Of a stretch of 64,000 bases of DNA, positions 1 through 8,284 are shown piece by piece (the first letter of the stretch is position 1; every line of letters begins with the position of its first letter). The position numbers and the translations under genes are program-made. The DNA lies in NCBI RefSeq assembly GCF_000733855.1, contig NZ_JPOJ01000001.1:1550001-1614000 (forward strand). Direction: 5' to 3'. The notes under the pieces were generated by a model. It saw only the letters and a program-made list of their open reading frames with translations. It did not search any database and was not told the origin of the DNA. The stretch is from Methylomicrobium agile. Its GTDB lineage: Bacteria > Pseudomonadota > Gammaproteobacteria > Methylococcales > Methylomonadaceae.

Positions 1-2
1 GC

Positions 3-587
3 CATCTCGCGCTGAACGACCGGGACGTGCTGAGCTATGCGATGTTTCCGGAAGTCGGCAAACAGTTTCTCGAACAACGTTCTTCCGGCAATCTGGTGCC
101 GGAGCCGCTCGAAATCGAGCCGGCGGCCGAGAGCGGCATCAAAAAGGCGCCGACCGAATTCAATGTCGCACTGCACGGCGAGTCCTACCATGTCAAAGTG
201 ACCGGCGCCGGTCCGAAGAACCAGATGCTGCGCCATTTCTATTTCATGGTCGACGGCGTGCCGGAAGAGATCGTGGTCGAAACGCTGGATGAAATCGTAC
301 TGGAAGGCGGCACGCAAGGCGCGGTGCAAAGCAATATCGCCAGCAAACGCCGGCGCCCGACCGAACCCGGCGACGTCGGCGTACGGATGCCCTGCAATGT
401 GCTGGAGGTTCCGGTCAAGGTCGGCCAGCGGGTCGAGGCCGGCCAGCCCGTGCTGGTCACCGAGGCGATGAAAATGGAAACCGAGGTCACCGCGCCGGTC
501 GGCGGCATCGTCAAAGCCGTACATGTGGTCAAGGGTGAACCCGCCAACCCGGATGAAGTCCTGATCGAAATCCTACCCAATAATTGA
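3..587 (+). CDS. Biotin-carrying carboxylase/decarboxylase alpha-type subunit, C-terminal part (partial)
   Basis: The reading frame is open from the left edge, so the gene starts outside the window. The visible part is the end of a pyruvate carboxylase subunit B / oxaloacetate decarboxylase alpha-type protein. It begins with the family's LNDRDVLSYAMFP segment and ends in a biotinyl domain with the canonical EAMKMETE motif, whose second Lys is biotinylated. A low-complexity linker separates the two, as is usual. The protein would transfer carboxyl groups through the biotin arm in anaplerotic pyruvate/oxaloacetate metabolism. PycB and OadA cannot be told apart without the N-terminal carboxyltransferase domain. 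The stop codon lies 4 nt before the next gene, suggesting co-transcription. Confidence 0.85.
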   Translation, partial: HLALNDRDVLSYAMFPEVGKQFLEQRSSGNLVPEPLEIEPAAESGIKKAPTEFNVALHGESYHVKVTGAGPKNQMLRHFYFMVDGVPEEIVVETLDEIVLEGGTQGAVQSNIASKRRRPTEPGDVGVRMPCNVLEVPVKVGQRVEAGQPVLVTEAMKMETEVTAPVGGIVKAVHVVKGEPANPDEVLIEILPNN

Positions 588-591
588 CTCA

Positions 592-1599
592 ATGACCAAA
601 CCGATAATCGCGGATGATGCCGCGCTCGACCAAGCCGTTCATCTGCTGCGCCAGGGCCGCCTGGTCGCCTTTCCGACCGAAACCGTTTACGGCCTGGGCG
701 CCGATGCCGCGAATGCGGAAGCGGTCGGCCGCATCTTTGCGGCCAAGGGACGCCCGGCGGATCATCCGTTGATCGTGCATATCAACGGCGCCGGCCGCCT
801 GGACGACTGGGCCGAGTCCGTACCCGAGGCTGCCCGGCGCCTGGCCGAACGTTTCTGGCCCGGCCCGCTGGCGATCATTCTGAAAAAGCGGCCGCACGTG
901 CCCGATGCGGTGACCGGCGGCCAGCCGACCGTCGGCCTGCGCGTACCGGGCCATCCGGTCGCGCTGCGCCTGCTCGAAAAATTCGGCGGCGGCATTGCCG
1001 CTCCTTCCGCGAACCGTTTTTGCCGGATCAGTCCGACCACGGCCCGGCATGTCGAAGAAGAACTCGGCAATAGCGTCGATCTGATTCTCGACGGCGGCCC
1101 GTGCAAGGTCGGCGTCGAATCGACGATCGTCGACCTGAGCGGCGCCCGGCCGCGGCTGCTGCGGCCCGGTCGTATCAGCCGGGTTCAGATCGAAGAAGTG
1201 CTGGGAGTCGGCCTTGAGCTTGCCGCGAAAGCCGGGTCGCTCAATGTCCGTGCGCCCGGACTGATGGCGGTGCATTACGCACCCAGTACCACCGCGCTGT
1301 TATGCCCCAGCGGGGATATCTGGGAAACGCTGAGGCAACTGATCGCCCAAGGCCGCCGGGTCGGCCTGATCGCTTACCACCGCGCCGTGCTTCCTCCCGG
1401 TTTGGCCCATACCCTGCTCATGCCTGCGGAAGCGTACGATTACGCCCAAGCGCTTTATGCCGCCCTGCGCGAAACGGATAATCTTGGCCTCGACATGATC
1501 GTAATCGAACAGCCTCCCGAAAGCGAGGCCTGGCATGCGGTGAACGACCGGCTGCGCAAGGCAACCGTGCCCTCCGGTTCGGCGATTCCCGGCTCGTAA
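592..1599 (+). CDS. tsaC: L-threonylcarbamoyladenylate synthase, long Sua5/YrdC/TsaC form
   Basis: The 335-residue product starts with the YrdC-type domain (GRLVAFPTETVYGLGADA near residues 20–37, then the AAKGRP and APSAN segments). A C-terminal extension of about 130 residues matches the long Sua5 form rather than short TsaC. The enzyme makes threonylcarbamoyl-AMP from Thr, bicarbonate and ATP for the t6A37 modification of ANN-decoding tRNAs in the cytoplasm. The ATG lies 4 nt after the upstream carboxylase stop, so the two may be co-transcribed although functionally unrelated. Length and motifs look complete. Confidence 0.9.
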   Translation: MTKPIIADDAALDQAVHLLRQGRLVAFPTETVYGLGADAANAEAVGRIFAAKGRPADHPLIVHINGAGRLDDWAESVPEAARRLAERFWPGPLAIILKKRPHVPDAVTGGQPTVGLRVPGHPVALRLLEKFGGGIAAPSANRFCRISPTTARHVEEELGNSVDLILDGGPCKVGVESTIVDLSGARPRLLRPGRISRVQIEEVLGVGLELAAKAGSLNVRAPGLMAVHYAPSTTALLCPSGDIWETLRQLIAQGRRVGLIAYHRAVLPPGLAHTLLMPAEAYDYAQALYAALRETDNLGLDMIVIEQPPESEAWHAVNDRLRKATVPSGSAIPGS

Positions 1600-1625
1600 G
1601 CCCGGTAAGCTCAAATTCCAAATAA

Positions 1626-1642
1626 GGTACGCGGAGCGTACC
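1626..1642. repeat. Short GTACGC palindrome between tsaC and bioA
   Basis: GGTACGC and GCGTACC form a perfect 7-bp inverted repeat with a 3-nt loop. It is the shortest example of the intergenic palindrome family seen again near 20.4, 37.1, 54.0, 59.3, 59.45 and 62.7 kb. Confidence 0.7.
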
Positions 1643-1668
1643 CTGCTCCAGGTCTTTCAATATTCAGT

Positions 1669-2979
1669 ATGGCCGACAAAGTTTTCAATTTAGAAGCGGC
1701 GCTCGCCTACGACCGCGATCACATCTGGCATCCCTATACTTCGATGATCGCTCCGGATCCGGTGTATCCGGTCGTTTCAGCGAACGGCGTCATGCTGAAA
1801 CTGGCGGACGGACGGGAACTGATCGACGGAATGTCGTCCTGGTGGGCGGCGATCCACGGCTACAACCACCCCCGCCTGAACGAAGCCGCCATCGAACAGC
1901 TCGGCAAAATGGCGCACGTGATGTTCGGCGGGCTGACTCACCCGGCCGCGATCGGGCTGGTCGAACGCCTGCTGGCCATTTGCCCGCGGGGGCTGGACAA
2001 GGTATTCTTCTGCGATTCGGGTTCGGTCAGCGTCGAGGTGGCGTTGAAAATGGCGCTGCAATACTGGCAGGCGCAGGGCGAAACCGAAAAACACCGCTTC
2101 ATCGCGCTTAGCGGCGGCTATCACGGCGACACCTTCGGCGCGATGTCGGTCTGCGATCCGGTGACCGGGATGCATCACCTTTTCCGCTCGGTGCTGCCGA
2201 AACACTTTTTCGCTCCGCGTCCCGGCTGCCGTTTCGATCAAACCTGGAACCCCTGCGATGTGGAAGGCTTGGAAAAACTCTTCCAGGAACATGCCGGCGA
2301 TTGCGCCGCGCTGATCCTCGAACCGGTCGTACAGGGTGCCGGCGGCATGTGGTTCTACCATCCCGACTATTTGAAGGCCGCGCGCGATCTCTGCGACCGC
2401 TACGATGTGCTGCTGATTGCGGATGAAATCGCGACCGGCTTCGGCCGCACCGGGCGCCTATTCGCCTGCGGGCATGCGGGCATCGCCCCCGACATCCTGT
2501 GCGTCGGCAAAGCCCTGACCGGCGGCTATCTGAGCCTGGCGGCGACTTTATGCACGGCGGACATCGCCGAAACGATCTCGCACGGCGAAGCCGGCTGCTT
2601 CATGCACGGCCCGACTTTCATGGGCAATCCCCTGGCCTGCACCATCGCCGCGGCCAGCATCGACTTGCTGCTCGCTTCCGACTGGCAAAGCCGCATCGGC
2701 CGTATCGAATCCGGGCTGAAAGAAGGCCTGGCTCCATGCAGCGATTTGCCGGGAGTGACCGACGTCAGAGTGCTCGGCGCGATCGGCGTGGTCGAAATGG
2801 CCGCGCCGGTCCGGATCGCGGCCGTACAGAAGCTGCTGATGGAACGCGGCGTCTGGCTCAGGCCTTTCGGCCGCCTGATCTATACGATGCCGCCTTACCT
2901 CATCAATGATGCCGAACTCGGCCATCTGGCCGGGGAGATATTTGCTGTGATCGAACAATTGGCGAAAATTGGCATTTGA
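1669..2979 (+). CDS. bioA: Adenosylmethionine–8-amino-7-oxononanoate aminotransferase
   Basis: The 436-residue class III PLP aminotransferase shows BioA hallmarks: DHIWHPYTSM near the N-terminus, the SSWWAAIHGYNHP segment, an LIADEIATGFGRTG motif holding the PLP-interacting Asp, and the PLP-binding Lys in VGKALTGGY. It converts KAPA to DAPA using SAM as amino donor in biotin synthesis. The biotin-dependent subunit two genes upstream is a suggestive neighbour, but no other bio genes are present. Length is typical (about 430). It ends 24 bp from the convergent dmeF-type gene. Confidence 0.93.
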   Translation: MADKVFNLEAALAYDRDHIWHPYTSMIAPDPVYPVVSANGVMLKLADGRELIDGMSSWWAAIHGYNHPRLNEAAIEQLGKMAHVMFGGLTHPAAIGLVERLLAICPRGLDKVFFCDSGSVSVEVALKMALQYWQAQGETEKHRFIALSGGYHGDTFGAMSVCDPVTGMHHLFRSVLPKHFFAPRPGCRFDQTWNPCDVEGLEKLFQEHAGDCAALILEPVVQGAGGMWFYHPDYLKAARDLCDRYDVLLIADEIATGFGRTGRLFACGHAGIAPDILCVGKALTGGYLSLAATLCTADIAETISHGEAGCFMHGPTFMGNPLACTIAAASIDLLLASDWQSRIGRIESGLKEGLAPCSDLPGVTDVRVLGAIGVVEMAAPVRIAAVQKLLMERGVWLRPFGRLIYTMPPYLINDAELGHLAGEIFAVIEQLAKIGI

Positions 2980-3003
2980 CGGCAATCACCCCTTACCTAT
3001 CCC

Positions 3004-3969
3004 TCAAAGCGGCATAATTTTTTGCCGTTCTCGGTGCTGGTTCACTTCCACCGTCACATGAACCAATTCCGTATGGATGCCTAACAGTTTCCTGAAGTCG
3101 TCCGGCGTCGCCTCTTCTTGAACGGCAAGCGACAGGATGCAGGCGTACTTGCCTTTCCCGACACGCCAGACGTGCAGATCGGTAATTTCAGCCTTGACGG
3201 GGCTTGTCCCGATAACCTCGGGGATTTCGGCCACCACAGGCGCATCCATTTCAGCATCGAGCAGTACGCGTCCGGTGTCATGCAGCAATCCATACGCCCA
3301 TATAATAATGAGAGCGGCCCCCACCATGCCCATTACCGGGTCGAGCCAATTCGCTCCCCAACGTTTGCCGCCAAACAACGCCAGCATAGCGAGCATCGAG
3401 GTCGCCGCGTCGGACAGGACATGTACATAAGCCGCACGCAGATTCAAGTCGTGATGAGGGTGAGCGTGATCTTCGTGCTCATGGCGATGGCCGTGATCGT
3501 GATGATGGGTATGACCATCTTTCAGCAGCCATGCACAAACCAGGTTGACCAATAAACCAACCCCGGCAATCGCGATGGCTTGATCGTAGTGAATCGGCGT
3601 CGGGGCGACGAGGCGTTCAATCGACTGGTAGAGCATCAGTCCGGCGACGCCTACGAGGCAAATGGCGCTGGTGTACCCGCCCAGCACTTCGATTTTCCAC
3701 GTACCGAAGGCAAAGCGCTTATCGCGGGCAAAGCGTCGTGCCGCCCCGTAAGCCAGCACCGAGAGACCCAGCGCCAAGGCATGCGAACTCATGTGCCAAC
3801 CGTCGGCCAGCAGCGCCATCGAGTTGAAGGTCCATCCCCCGGCGATCTCGGCAGCCATCATGACAGAGGTCAATACGAGAGCCCCGCGTGTGTTCCTCTC
3901 GGCCAGCGGATTACCCTCGTCGAAGACGTGGGTGTGGCGCCAGGCATCAACAGAAGCGGAAATTGGCAT
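3004..3969 (-). CDS. dmeF: Cation diffusion facilitator, DmeF-type Co2+/Ni2+ efflux pump
   Basis: The 321-residue CDF protein has an N-terminal WRHTHVF segment typical of DmeF. It has about six hydrophobic spans, the transport-site residues in LLADGWHMSSHA (D55/H59) and YVHVLSDAAT (H183/D187), and a His-rich cytoplasmic loop (residues about 152–174). A C-terminal cytoplasmic domain follows. CDF pumps exchange cytoplasmic divalent metal for protons at the inner membrane. The divergent neighbour is an RcnR/DmeR-like nickel/cobalt sensor, which supports Co/Ni rather than Zn. The metal assignment is inferred from family and context. Confidence 0.85.
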   Translation of the reverse strand: MPISASVDAWRHTHVFDEGNPLAERNTRGALVLTSVMMAAEIAGGWTFNSMALLADGWHMSSHALALGLSVLAYGAARRFARDKRFAFGTWKIEVLGGYTSAICLVGVAGLMLYQSIERLVAPTPIHYDQAIAIAGVGLLVNLVCAWLLKDGHTHHHDHGHRHEHEDHAHPHHDLNLRAAYVHVLSDAATSMLAMLALFGGKRWGANWLDPVMGMVGAALIIIWAYGLLHDTGRVLLDAEMDAPVVAEIPEVIGTSPVKAEITDLHVWRVGKGKYACILSLAVQEEATPDDFRKLLGIHTELVHVTVEVNQHRERQKIMPL

Positions 3970-3995
3970 TTGACAGTACCTTTTGTCTAAATTCG

Positions 3996-4016
3996 ATATA
4001 CTATACTCCAGTATAT
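3996..4016. promoter_or_regulatory. Candidate DmeR/RcnR operator between dmeF and its regulator
   Basis: ATATACT and AGTATAT are perfect inverted 7-mers separated by 7 nt. Within them TATACT-CC-AGTATA forms a second perfect palindrome. This fits the TACT…AGTA half-sites known for RcnR-type repressors. It sits in the short divergent gap, so one bound repressor could shut both promoters. Confidence 0.6.
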
Positions 4017-4041
4017 TTTATTGCCAAGCAAAAAGGCCGCC

Positions 4042-4317
4042 ATGCCCCATACCATCAAAGGTAAGAAACCCTTGTTGACCCGCGTTCGACGCATTAAGGG
4101 CCAGACCGAGGCGCTGGAAAGGGCACTGGAACAGGAGACGGAATGTTCGGCAGTGCTGCAGCAGATCGCCGCGATCCGGGGCGCGGTGAACGGATTGATG
4201 GCCGAGGTGCTGGAAGGGCACATCCGCGAACACCTTGGCGCGGATGACTTACCTCCGAAGCAGCGGAGCGAGGATGTGGAACAGGTGGTTGCCGTGCTGC
4301 GTTCCTACCTCAAGTAG
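4042..4317 (+). CDS. RcnR/DmeR-like metal-sensing repressor (CsoR/RcnR family)
   Basis: The 91-residue all-helical repressor aligns closely with RcnR, including VLQQIAAIRGAVNGLM. The start at ATG 4042 gives MPHT, placing His3 where RcnR needs it; a TTG at 4021 is the alternative but would displace it. With this start all known RcnR Ni/Co ligands are present: His3, Cys35, His60 and His64. This predicts sensing of Ni(II)/Co(II), not Cu or formaldehyde. It probably represses itself and the divergent efflux gene through the palindrome at 3996–4016. Confidence 0.85.
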   Translation: MPHTIKGKKPLLTRVRRIKGQTEALERALEQETECSAVLQQIAAIRGAVNGLMAEVLEGHIREHLGADDLPPKQRSEDVEQVVAVLRSYLK

Positions 4318-4576
4318 GCTTAGCGCACGATTTTTTTCGGATGCCGTGGCTCCCCGTGTGAAACAGCTGACCGTTCGGCTTCCGGCCAGCCTGAATCAAA
4401 CCGGAACCTGGCCTGACTTCAACGCTTCCAGCATTTTCTCTTTAGGCAAATAAATTGTGAAAAGGCAATCTTGTGCGGGGTGATTCTATCGATCTTCAAT
4501 AAATGCTGAATTTGCATAACCCCGTCGAGTCTTGATTGACGACCCGTAAAGCTCGCGCAAATCCCTACTTTGATTC

Positions 4577-5552
4577 TTAATGTAGCCGTATCGAAGCTTT
4601 GTTGTTTCCTCCGTCCAGGTTGATCAGCAATGCCCTAGCCAAACGCTCCGGATCGGAAGTTGTAATTAGAACCAGGCGGCTGCGTCTATCCTGGTTCGGG
4701 CGTTCCGGCAAGGGCGCTGGTGGGTACAAGTGACCGGCGACGGCATGCACCGCTGAGGGTGTAGAGCACTCGGGGAAATAAACCACCCCTTTGATTCGAA
4801 CTAAATCGTCGGGATGGTTTATCAACAAGGTTTGTAAAACGGTGTTTAGATGCGGCCAGCTTGGCGCGTGTTCCAGATAGAGCGATACGCTGCGGAAGCC
4901 ATGTTCCGGCAAGGCATTGCCATCGGGAATACGCCTGAAAGCGGGGGGGACGTAGCAATGCAAAGCGGAGACTTCAAATAGGTCTAGCGCAGCCGTCAGC
5001 GTTGGAATTGCCGGTGCCTGAATGTTCAGGTATTCAATCAGTTCCGCCTGTTCGTTCGAATCGGCCAGATCGGCGTGAGTCAGTAGCAACAGATCGGCCC
5101 AAGCTATTTGCGCACGGGCTTCGGCGTGACGTTCCAGTTGGGCAATGGCTGACGGAATCGCCAGCGTGGTAATGATTTGTTGCAAACGGTAGCGTTTGGA
5201 CAACCAGGGTTCGCGCAGCAGCGTGTCCAATATGGGTTCCGGGCTCGACGCCGCTGGTCTCGATAATGATGCGTTCGAAAGGCTTGGTTGCGGCATTATT
5301 CCAAGCCATCCACAAGTTCTTCAAAGTCGGCGCCAACGCGCCCTTGATCTGGCAACACAAGCAACCGCCCGATAGTACCGCCATCGGAATGTCCCGACTT
5401 TGCAGCAAATCCTGATCGATCGGCGTGGCGCCGAACTCGTTGATCAGCACCGCCGTCTTCACGCCGTCCGTCAACAAGCGGTTCAGCAACGTGGTCTTGC
5501 CGCTACCCAGAAAGCCGGTCAGAACGATGACCGGGATTTTGTTTGGAATCAT
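4577..5552 (-). pseudogene. Frameshifted COG0523 (CobW/YjiA-like) GTPase
   Basis: The N-terminal half (GFLGSGKTTLLNRLL P-loop, CLCC metal-binding motif, IIIETSGVEP) runs out of frame at a C run (GGG on the plus strand, 5241–5243). The downstream frame continues seamlessly as PEPILDTLLREPWL and on to the family's C-terminal domain. Removing one C restores one protein of about 325 residues, so this is a single-base insertion, a sequencing error or, less likely, recoding. The stop is at 4577. It is the last gene of the zinc-starvation operon, 75 nt after the previous one, and is the third COG0523 copy here. COG0523 GTPases deliver metals to client enzymes. Confidence 0.75.
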
Positions 5553-5627
5553 CGATATCTCGAAAATGTTGCTGTGAAACACGCCAAGGCACCAGCAAAA
5601 TATAACTTGTACACTTTATCCCCGTAT

Positions 5628-6629
5628 CTAAACGTCGGCATCGACATGGCAGGCCATCAACGCTTTTAGTATCTGCTGCTTGGGTAAATTGCGGCCGATG
5701 AACACCAGTTGAGTTTCACGCTCTTCCTTCTCGGCCCACGGCAGGCCTTGACTGTCGCCCATCAGCATATGCACTCCCTGAAACAGGATTTTGTTTGGAC
5801 TGCCGGCAAGATTGAGTATGCCTTTGTAGCGCAATAAATCCTTGCCGAAGGCGCCGATAATGATGTCCAGAAAGTGCATGAAGCGAGCCGAGTCCAAAGG
5901 TTGTTTCGAACGGTACACCATTGAACTGATGTCATCGTCATGTTCATGGCTGACGTCCTGCAAAAAATCCGGTTCTATTTTCAGAATGTCTTCGAGGTTG
6001 AAACCGCCTATATCCAGAATATCCGGTAATTCGGTTTCACCGAAATGTACGCGTTTGATCGGTGCCCTGGGGTTCATGGCGTGCAATCGGCTTTCCAGTT
6101 CGGCGATGATTTCCGGTTCCGCAAGGTCGGTTTTGGACAACAAAATGCGATCGGCAAAACCCACTTGTTCCTGCGCTTCATGGTGATCGGCCAGTTGCCG
6201 GTGAGCATGGACGGCATCGACCACGGTAATGACAGCATCCAGTTGATAATATTCGGCGATGTCCTGATCGACGAAAAAAGTCTGCGCCACGGGCGCCGGA
6301 TCGGCCAGACCGGTGGTTTCGATGATCACCCGTTCGAAGCCGGCCTCACCGTTCTCCCTGCGCTCCGACAATTCACCGAGAATACGCACCAGATCACCGC
6401 GCACGGTACAGCAGATGCAACCATTGTTCATTTCAACGATTTGCTCGTCGGCTTGTACCAGCAGTTCGTTGTCGATGCCGGTTTCGCCGAATTCGTTTTC
6501 GATCACGGCAATGCGTTTGCCGTGGTGTTCGGTCAGAATGCGGTTCAGCAGCGTGGTTTTACCGGCGCCGAGAAAGCCGGTCAAAATGGTGACCGGTACC
6601 GGGTAGTTGAGTTTTGGGCTTGCGTTCAT
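5628..6629 (-). CDS. COG0523 family GTPase, putative zinc metallochaperone
   Basis: This intact 333-residue G3E P-loop GTPase has Walker A in [15 protein letters not shown], the GCICC (CxCC) metal motif, a Walker B-like ERVIIETTGLADP, an SKTDL base-recognition motif and a CobW_C domain. The start at 6629 is chosen because a strong Shine–Dalgarno (AGGAGA) precedes it. COG0523 proteins of zinc-starvation regulons are thought to hand Zn(II) to essential enzymes using GTP hydrolysis. It follows hisI by 25 nt in the operon. It differs in size and sequence from the ZigA-type copy at 13.5–14.7 kb, so the two may serve different clients. Confidence 0.88.
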   Translation of the reverse strand: MNASPKLNYPVPVTILTGFLGAGKTTLLNRILTEHHGKRIAVIENEFGETGIDNELLVQADEQIVEMNNGCICCTVRGDLVRILGELSERRENGEAGFERVIIETTGLADPAPVAQTFFVDQDIAEYYQLDAVITVVDAVHAHRQLADHHEAQEQVGFADRILLSKTDLAEPEIIAELESRLHAMNPRAPIKRVHFGETELPDILDIGGFNLEDILKIEPDFLQDVSHEHDDDISSMVYRSKQPLDSARFMHFLDIIIGAFGKDLLRYKGILNLAGSPNKILFQGVHMLMGDSQGLPWAEKEERETQLVFIGRNLPKQQILKALMACHVDADV

Positions 6630-6654
6630 CTTGAATCTCCTGAAGGAACAGGGG

Positions 6655-7092
6655 TTAGCGTTGGCTGGACAGCGATTCGCTATCCGGCTGTGGCGCACTG
6701 ATCACCACGACTTGTTCGCCGCGCACGGCGTGATAAAAACAACTGGAACGCCGGGTATGGCAGGCTGGCCCCTGTTGATCGACCAGCAACAGCAGCGTAT
6801 CGCCGTCGCAATCGATGCGCAGTTCCTTGAGAGTTTGATGATGGCCGGAGGTCTCGCCTTTTCGCCATAGCCTCCGCCGTGAGCGCGACCAGTAACAAAC
6901 CCGGCCGGTACTCAATGTTTCCAGGATAGCCTCGCGGTTCATCCAGGCCAGCATCAATACCTCGCCGCTATCGGATTGTTGCGCAATGGCCGGCAACAGG
7001 CCGTCGGCGTTGAAGGGTAATTCAGCCAATACGGCGTCCCAGGACAGGCTGTCCCCAACGGCCAGGGTTTCCGCATGCTTGAACAGCTTCAT
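6655..7092 (-). CDS. hisI: Phosphoribosyl-AMP cyclohydrolase paralogue in zinc-starvation operon (HisI2)
   Basis: The 145-residue product carries HisI features: [23 protein letters not shown], and the metal-site cysteines in IDCDGD (C95), GPACHT (C111) and SSCFY (C118). ATG 7092 overlaps the folE2 stop by 4 nt (ATGA). HisI opens the PR-AMP ring in histidine synthesis and is zinc-dependent. HisI paralogues inside Zur regulons have been described as back-ups. The usual SGN motif reads SGH here. The longer open frame upstream of this start overlaps folE2 and is not coding. Confidence 0.85.
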   Translation of the reverse strand: MKLFKHAETLAVGDSLSWDAVLAELPFNADGLLPAIAQQSDSGEVLMLAWMNREAILETLSTGRVCYWSRSRRRLWRKGETSGHHQTLKELRIDCDGDTLLLLVDQQGPACHTRRSSCFYHAVRGEQVVVISAPQPDSESLSSQR

Positions 7093-7874
7093 TTCACCCG
7101 CTCGATCAGCGCATAAGCCGAGTGGTTGTGAATCGATTCGAAGTTTTCCGATTCCACCGTGTAGGCGCCAATACGCGGATCGGCGTCCAAACGGGCCGCA
7201 ACGTCGCGCACCATGTCCTCGACGAATTTCGGATGGTCGTAAGCATATTCGGTGACGTATTTTTCGTCCGGCCGCTTCAACAGGCCATAAACCGGCGACG
7301 AGGCTTCGGACTCGACCAGCGCGATCAATTCTTCCAACCAGATGAATTCCCGCGTGCCGGCCGTCACGGTGACGTGCGAGCGCTGGTTGTGAGCGCCGCG
7401 CTCGGAGATTTCCTTGGAGCACGGGCACAAGCTGGTCACCGGCACGACGATCTTGACCTTGGTGCGACAACCTTGCGCGTCGATTTCGCCGATGAAGCTG
7501 ACCTGATAATCCAACAGGCTACGCACGCCGCTCACCGGCGCGGCTTTTTCGATAAAGTACGGAAAACGCATGTCGATGTAGCCGGATTCGGCTTCCAGCC
7601 GCGCCAACATTTCTTGCAGCATGGTCGAGAACGAGGCGATGCTGATCTCCCGGTCATGGCTATTCAAAATTTCCACGAAGCGCGACATGTGGGTGCCCTT
7701 GAAGTCGTGCGGCAAATTCACGTACATGTCGAAACGGGCGACGGTGTGTTGTTCGCCGCCGCTTTTATCCCGCACCCGCACCGGATGCAGGATGTCCTTG
7801 ATGCCGACCTTGTCGATCGCAATGCGGCGGGTATCCGTACGGCCCTGGATGTCTTCGATGGTGCAGGTTTTCAT
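7089..7874 (-). CDS. folE2: GTP cyclohydrolase IB, FolE2
   Basis: The 261-residue protein has the FolE2 signature [13 protein letters not shown], with candidate catalytic Cys150, and HNQRSH with His162. FolE2 makes dihydroneopterin triphosphate from GTP for folate (and queuosine) synthesis. Unlike FolE1 it works with metals other than zinc, so it is the classic zinc-sparing replacement in Zur regulons. The start at 7874 overlaps the queD stop by 4 nt; a longer upstream frame is not supported. The stop overlaps hisI by 4 nt, so translation is probably coupled. Confidence 0.93.
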   Translation of the reverse strand: MKTCTIEDIQGRTDTRRIAIDKVGIKDILHPVRVRDKSGGEQHTVARFDMYVNLPHDFKGTHMSRFVEILNSHDREISIASFSTMLQEMLARLEAESGYIDMRFPYFIEKAAPVSGVRSLLDYQVSFIGEIDAQGCRTKVKIVVPVTSLCPCSKEISERGAHNQRSHVTVTAGTREFIWLEELIALVESEASSPVYGLLKRPDEKYVTEYAYDHPKFVEDMVRDVAARLDADPRIGAYTVESENFESIHNHSAYALIERVK

Positions 7875-8284
7875 GCGGCGACCTCGGTGTAACGGACGCA
7901 GGCGGTGTCGGTTTCCCATAGCGTCACGGCATTGACTTTGACATGCGTGCTGTTCAGGGCGGCCGACAACTGGCGGAAAAACCAGGCCGCCAAGTTTTCG
8001 GCGGTGGGGTTGATGCGGTCGAAGGGTTCGATGTCGTTGAGAAAACGGTGATCCAGGCTATCGGCCAATTGCCGGGTTGCCGCCTTGATGGCTTTGAAAT
8101 CGATGGCAATGCCGATGTCATTCAGTACCCTGGCTTGTACTTCGGTTTCGACTTTCCAGTTATGCCCATGCAGACGGCGGCAATCGCCGGGATAATCGCG
8201 CAAGGCATGCGCCGAGCAAAATTGGGCGTGGACTTTCAGGGTATAGAGGCCGCAGGTTGGCTGGGTTTGTACAGAGCGAGTCAT
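7871..8284 (-). CDS. queD: 6-pyruvoyl-tetrahydropterin synthase/QueD family protein (QueD2-type)
   Basis: The 137-residue T-fold protein has the expected Zn ligands His26, His39 and His41 (CSAH and LHGHNW) and catalytic Cys35 in CRRLHGH. QueD turns dihydroneopterin triphosphate into 6-carboxytetrahydropterin in the queuosine pathway. QueD-like paralogues occur in zinc-starvation clusters next to folE2. The zinc ligands are kept, so it is not obviously zinc-free. The gene overlaps thrS upstream and folE2 downstream by 4 nt each. Confidence 0.85.
   Translation of the reverse strand: MTRSVQTQPTCGLYTLKVHAQFCSAHALRDYPGDCRRLHGHNWKVETEVQARVLNDIGIAIDFKAIKAATRQLADSLDHRFLNDIEPFDRINPTAENLAAWFFRQLSAALNSTHVKVNAVTLWETDTACVRYTEVAA

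Noticed and set aside
5593-5620. Possible fourth Zur box upstream of the frameshifted COG0523 gene (AAATATAACTTGTACACTTT)
   Set aside because: Only one half-site (TATAAC) resembles the consensus; the other half does not pair with it.
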